A model generated the notes under the pieces. That model worked only from the letters and a program-made list of their open reading frames with translations. It did no database searches and had not been told where the DNA came from. Both the position numbers and the translations under genes were made by a program. This document shows positions 5,554 to 6,741 of a DNA stretch of 6,741 nt, piece by piece (position 1 is the stretch's first letter; each line of letters starts with the position of its first letter). The DNA is taken from positions 1 through 6,741 of the forward strand of contig JAHIUE010000065.1 of the NCBI GenBank assembly GCA_018817205.1. The letters run 5' to 3'. The DNA is from Patescibacteria group bacterium (GTDB taxonomy: Bacteria; Patescibacteriota; Microgenomatia; Daviesbacterales; UBA10151).

Positions 5554-6088
5554 AGTTCTAAGAAGGGTTAAAAAAGAGAAACTAATAAAAAATCTGGGTG
5601 TTAGAGAGCTTAAAAATCCCGAAGGGGTTGGGGTAGATTTAAGGCTTGGGGCTTTATATGAAATTACAGAAGGCGGCGCTTTTATTGAAGCGGATTTGGG
5701 CAAAAGAAAAGGAGTAAAAACAAAACTTCTGGCAAAATTTCACCCGAGAAAAGATAAGCAGGAAGAAGTAACTATAAAACCAGGGGAGTATCATTTAGTA
5801 TCTACTTTTGAATCTCTAAATACTCCAAAAGATTTAATGCCGCTTGTGTTCCCAAGAACTTCACTTTTTAGGGCAGGACTGCTTTTATTAAACTCTAAAA
5901 CCGATCCGGGATATAAAGGGCAACTTACAATGGGACTTAAGAATTTATCAGAATATGAAGTGAAACTGCAAATGGGGGCTAGAATTTGTAATATAGTTTT
6001 TGTAAAAATTGAAGGTAAGACCATCGCCTACAGAGGTCAGCATCAAGGTGGTAGAATAAGTCCTCATGAAGAAGAACAACAGGTTTAG
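5531..6088 (+). CDS. Dcd/dUTPase-superfamily protein, probable dUTP diphosphatase
   Basis: The 185-residue product has the same trimeric Dcd/Dut fold signature as its neighbour: GVGVDLRLG at about 32-40, PRTSLFRAG (108-116) at the place of GKSSLARLG, DPGYKGQLTMGLKN (125-138), a GARICNIVF segment matching dUTPase motif 4, and YRGQHQGG (167-174) as a C-terminal lid. The deaminase Glu is replaced by G135, while the DxxYxGQL pattern including D125 matches dUTPase motif 3. A monofunctional dUTPase (dUTP to dUMP) is therefore more likely than a deaminase. A non-catalytic paralog that assembles with Dcd is the alternative. I use the ATG at 5531, preceded by GGGGAAG about 7-10 bases upstream, because the frame upstream of it only shadows dcd. 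It overlaps dcd by 23 bp and thyA by 23 bp, suggesting coupled translation. Confidence 0.82.
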   Translation: MSVLGINEVLRRVKKEKLIKNLGVRELKNPEGVGVDLRLGALYEITEGGAFIEADLGKRKGVKTKLLAKFHPRKDKQEEVTIKPGEYHLVSTFESLNTPKDLMPLVFPRTSLFRAGLLLLNSKTDPGYKGQLTMGLKNLSEYEVKLQMGARICNIVFVKIEGKTIAYRGQHQGGRISPHEEEQQV

Positions 6089-6741
6089 ACATCAGGAATA
6101 CCAATATTTGGATTTACTTAAAGATATTTTAAAAAATGGAGTAAAAAAAGTTGACCGCGGGACGAATGTATCCCTTTATAGTGTTTTTGGCCGCCAAATC
6201 CGTTTTGATCTATCGCGTGGTTTTCCCCTTTTAACCACCAAGAAAGTATACTGGAAAGGGGTTTTAGAGGAACTATACTGGTTTTTTTCAGGTCAATCAA
6301 ATATCAAATACCTGGTTGATAGAAATGTCCATATCTGGGATGATTATCCGTATAAGATATACAAGCTTAAATCCCAAAAATCATTAACCAGAGAAGAATT
6401 TATAGAAAAAATTAGGACCGATGAAAAATTTGCCGGAAAATGGGGGAATTTACCCAGGATTTACGGGGAACTGTGGAGGAGGTGGCCAACCAAAACTGGC
6501 AGGACTATTGATCAGCTTAAGTGGACCATACGGGAATTAAAAGATGACCCTGATGCCAAAAACTTGATTGTTACTTCCTGGAACCCCGAATACCTTTATA
6601 GTATGGCAAAAAAAGAAGATACTTCTTACTTTCCCATTTGCCATAATATGTTTCAAATAAACCAAAGAGGGGGCAAATTATCCTTACAGCTTTATCACAG
6701 GAGCTGTGATATATTTTTGGGTGTACCTTTTAATATTGCAA
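6066..6741 (+). CDS. thyA: Thymidylate synthase, 3'-truncated by window edge
   Basis: ThyA methylates dUMP to dTMP using methylene-tetrahydrofolate. The visible 225 residues begin MKKNNRFRHQEYQYLDLLKDIL; the ATG at 6066 lies inside the end of the preceding gene (23-bp overlap). A weak AAGGTGG (6045-6051) sits rather far upstream. Seen in order are the phosphate-loop Arg in VDRGTNVSLYSVFG, FPLLTTKK, HIWDDYPY, and an insertion of about 30 residues before a YGELWRRW segment. Then come SWNPE, the catalytic C192 in FPICH, and R212 in YHRSCDIFLGVPFNIA. The C192-R212 spacing matches E. coli C146-R166. The insertion makes it resemble the longer Lactobacillus casei-type enzyme rather than the E. coli form. 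The C-terminal folate-site residues lie past the right edge. Confidence 0.95.
   Translation, partial: MKKNNRFRHQEYQYLDLLKDILKNGVKKVDRGTNVSLYSVFGRQIRFDLSRGFPLLTTKKVYWKGVLEELYWFFSGQSNIKYLVDRNVHIWDDYPYKIYKLKSQKSLTREEFIEKIRTDEKFAGKWGNLPRIYGELWRRWPTKTGRTIDQLKWTIRELKDDPDAKNLIVTSWNPEYLYSMAKKEDTSYFPICHNMFQINQRGGKLSLQLYHRSCDIFLGVPFNIA

Noticed and set aside
350..6300. Minus-strand open frames (for example 2836-3210, 5368-5703, 5791-6024)
   Set aside because: All lie opposite strongly conserved enzyme genes, lack recognisable family features, and read as low-complexity mirror images of coding DNA.

Overview
The window reads as a chromosomal segment from an AT-rich bacterium, with all genes on the + strand. 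TGA is used as a true stop (ends of pyrG and the first dcd gene), so the code is standard at that codon. A divergent CTP synthase, a small DUF5667-like membrane protein and very tight gene packing resemble Candidate Phyla Radiation (Patescibacteria, perhaps Microgenomates) genomes. That placement is an inference from protein style, not a proven assignment.

Region 1 (1-1922) is DNA topoisomerase I (topA), cut by the left edge and missing only its extreme N-terminus. Region 2 (1923-2107) is the only real intergenic gap. It holds a candidate sigma70 promoter (1956-1984) and an inverted pair of degenerate 7-bp repeat arrays ending one base before the pyrG start codon. Region 3 (2108-6741) is a compact gene run: pyrG (CTP synthase), tmk (dTMP kinase), a small membrane-anchored DUF5667-like protein, dcd (dCTP deaminase), a second Dcd/dUTPase-fold protein, and thyA (thymidylate synthase, cut by the right edge). 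Neighbours overlap by 4, 14, 23 and 23 bp; the one gap is 50 bp, before dcd.

The enzymes form a logical chain. PyrG makes CTP. After reduction elsewhere, Dcd makes dUTP from dCTP. The second Dcd-fold protein has a Gly where deaminases carry the catalytic Glu and looks like the dUTPase giving dUMP. ThyA makes dTMP and Tmk makes dTDP. The segment therefore looks like a pyrimidine/dTTP operon. The DUF5667-like protein is the one member with no known place in this chain.

The least expected signal is a set of degenerate heptanucleotide tandem arrays confined to the first 2.1 kb: two G-rich ones inside topA loops (504-531, 958-988), one forming the topA C-terminal tail (1873-1907), and an inverted pair making the pyrG leader hairpin (2034-2106). 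They differ in sequence but share the 7-bp period. Other points worth checking are an altered CTP-binding motif in PyrG, an arginine-free lid in Tmk, and the divergence of the two Dcd paralogs at the catalytic Glu.
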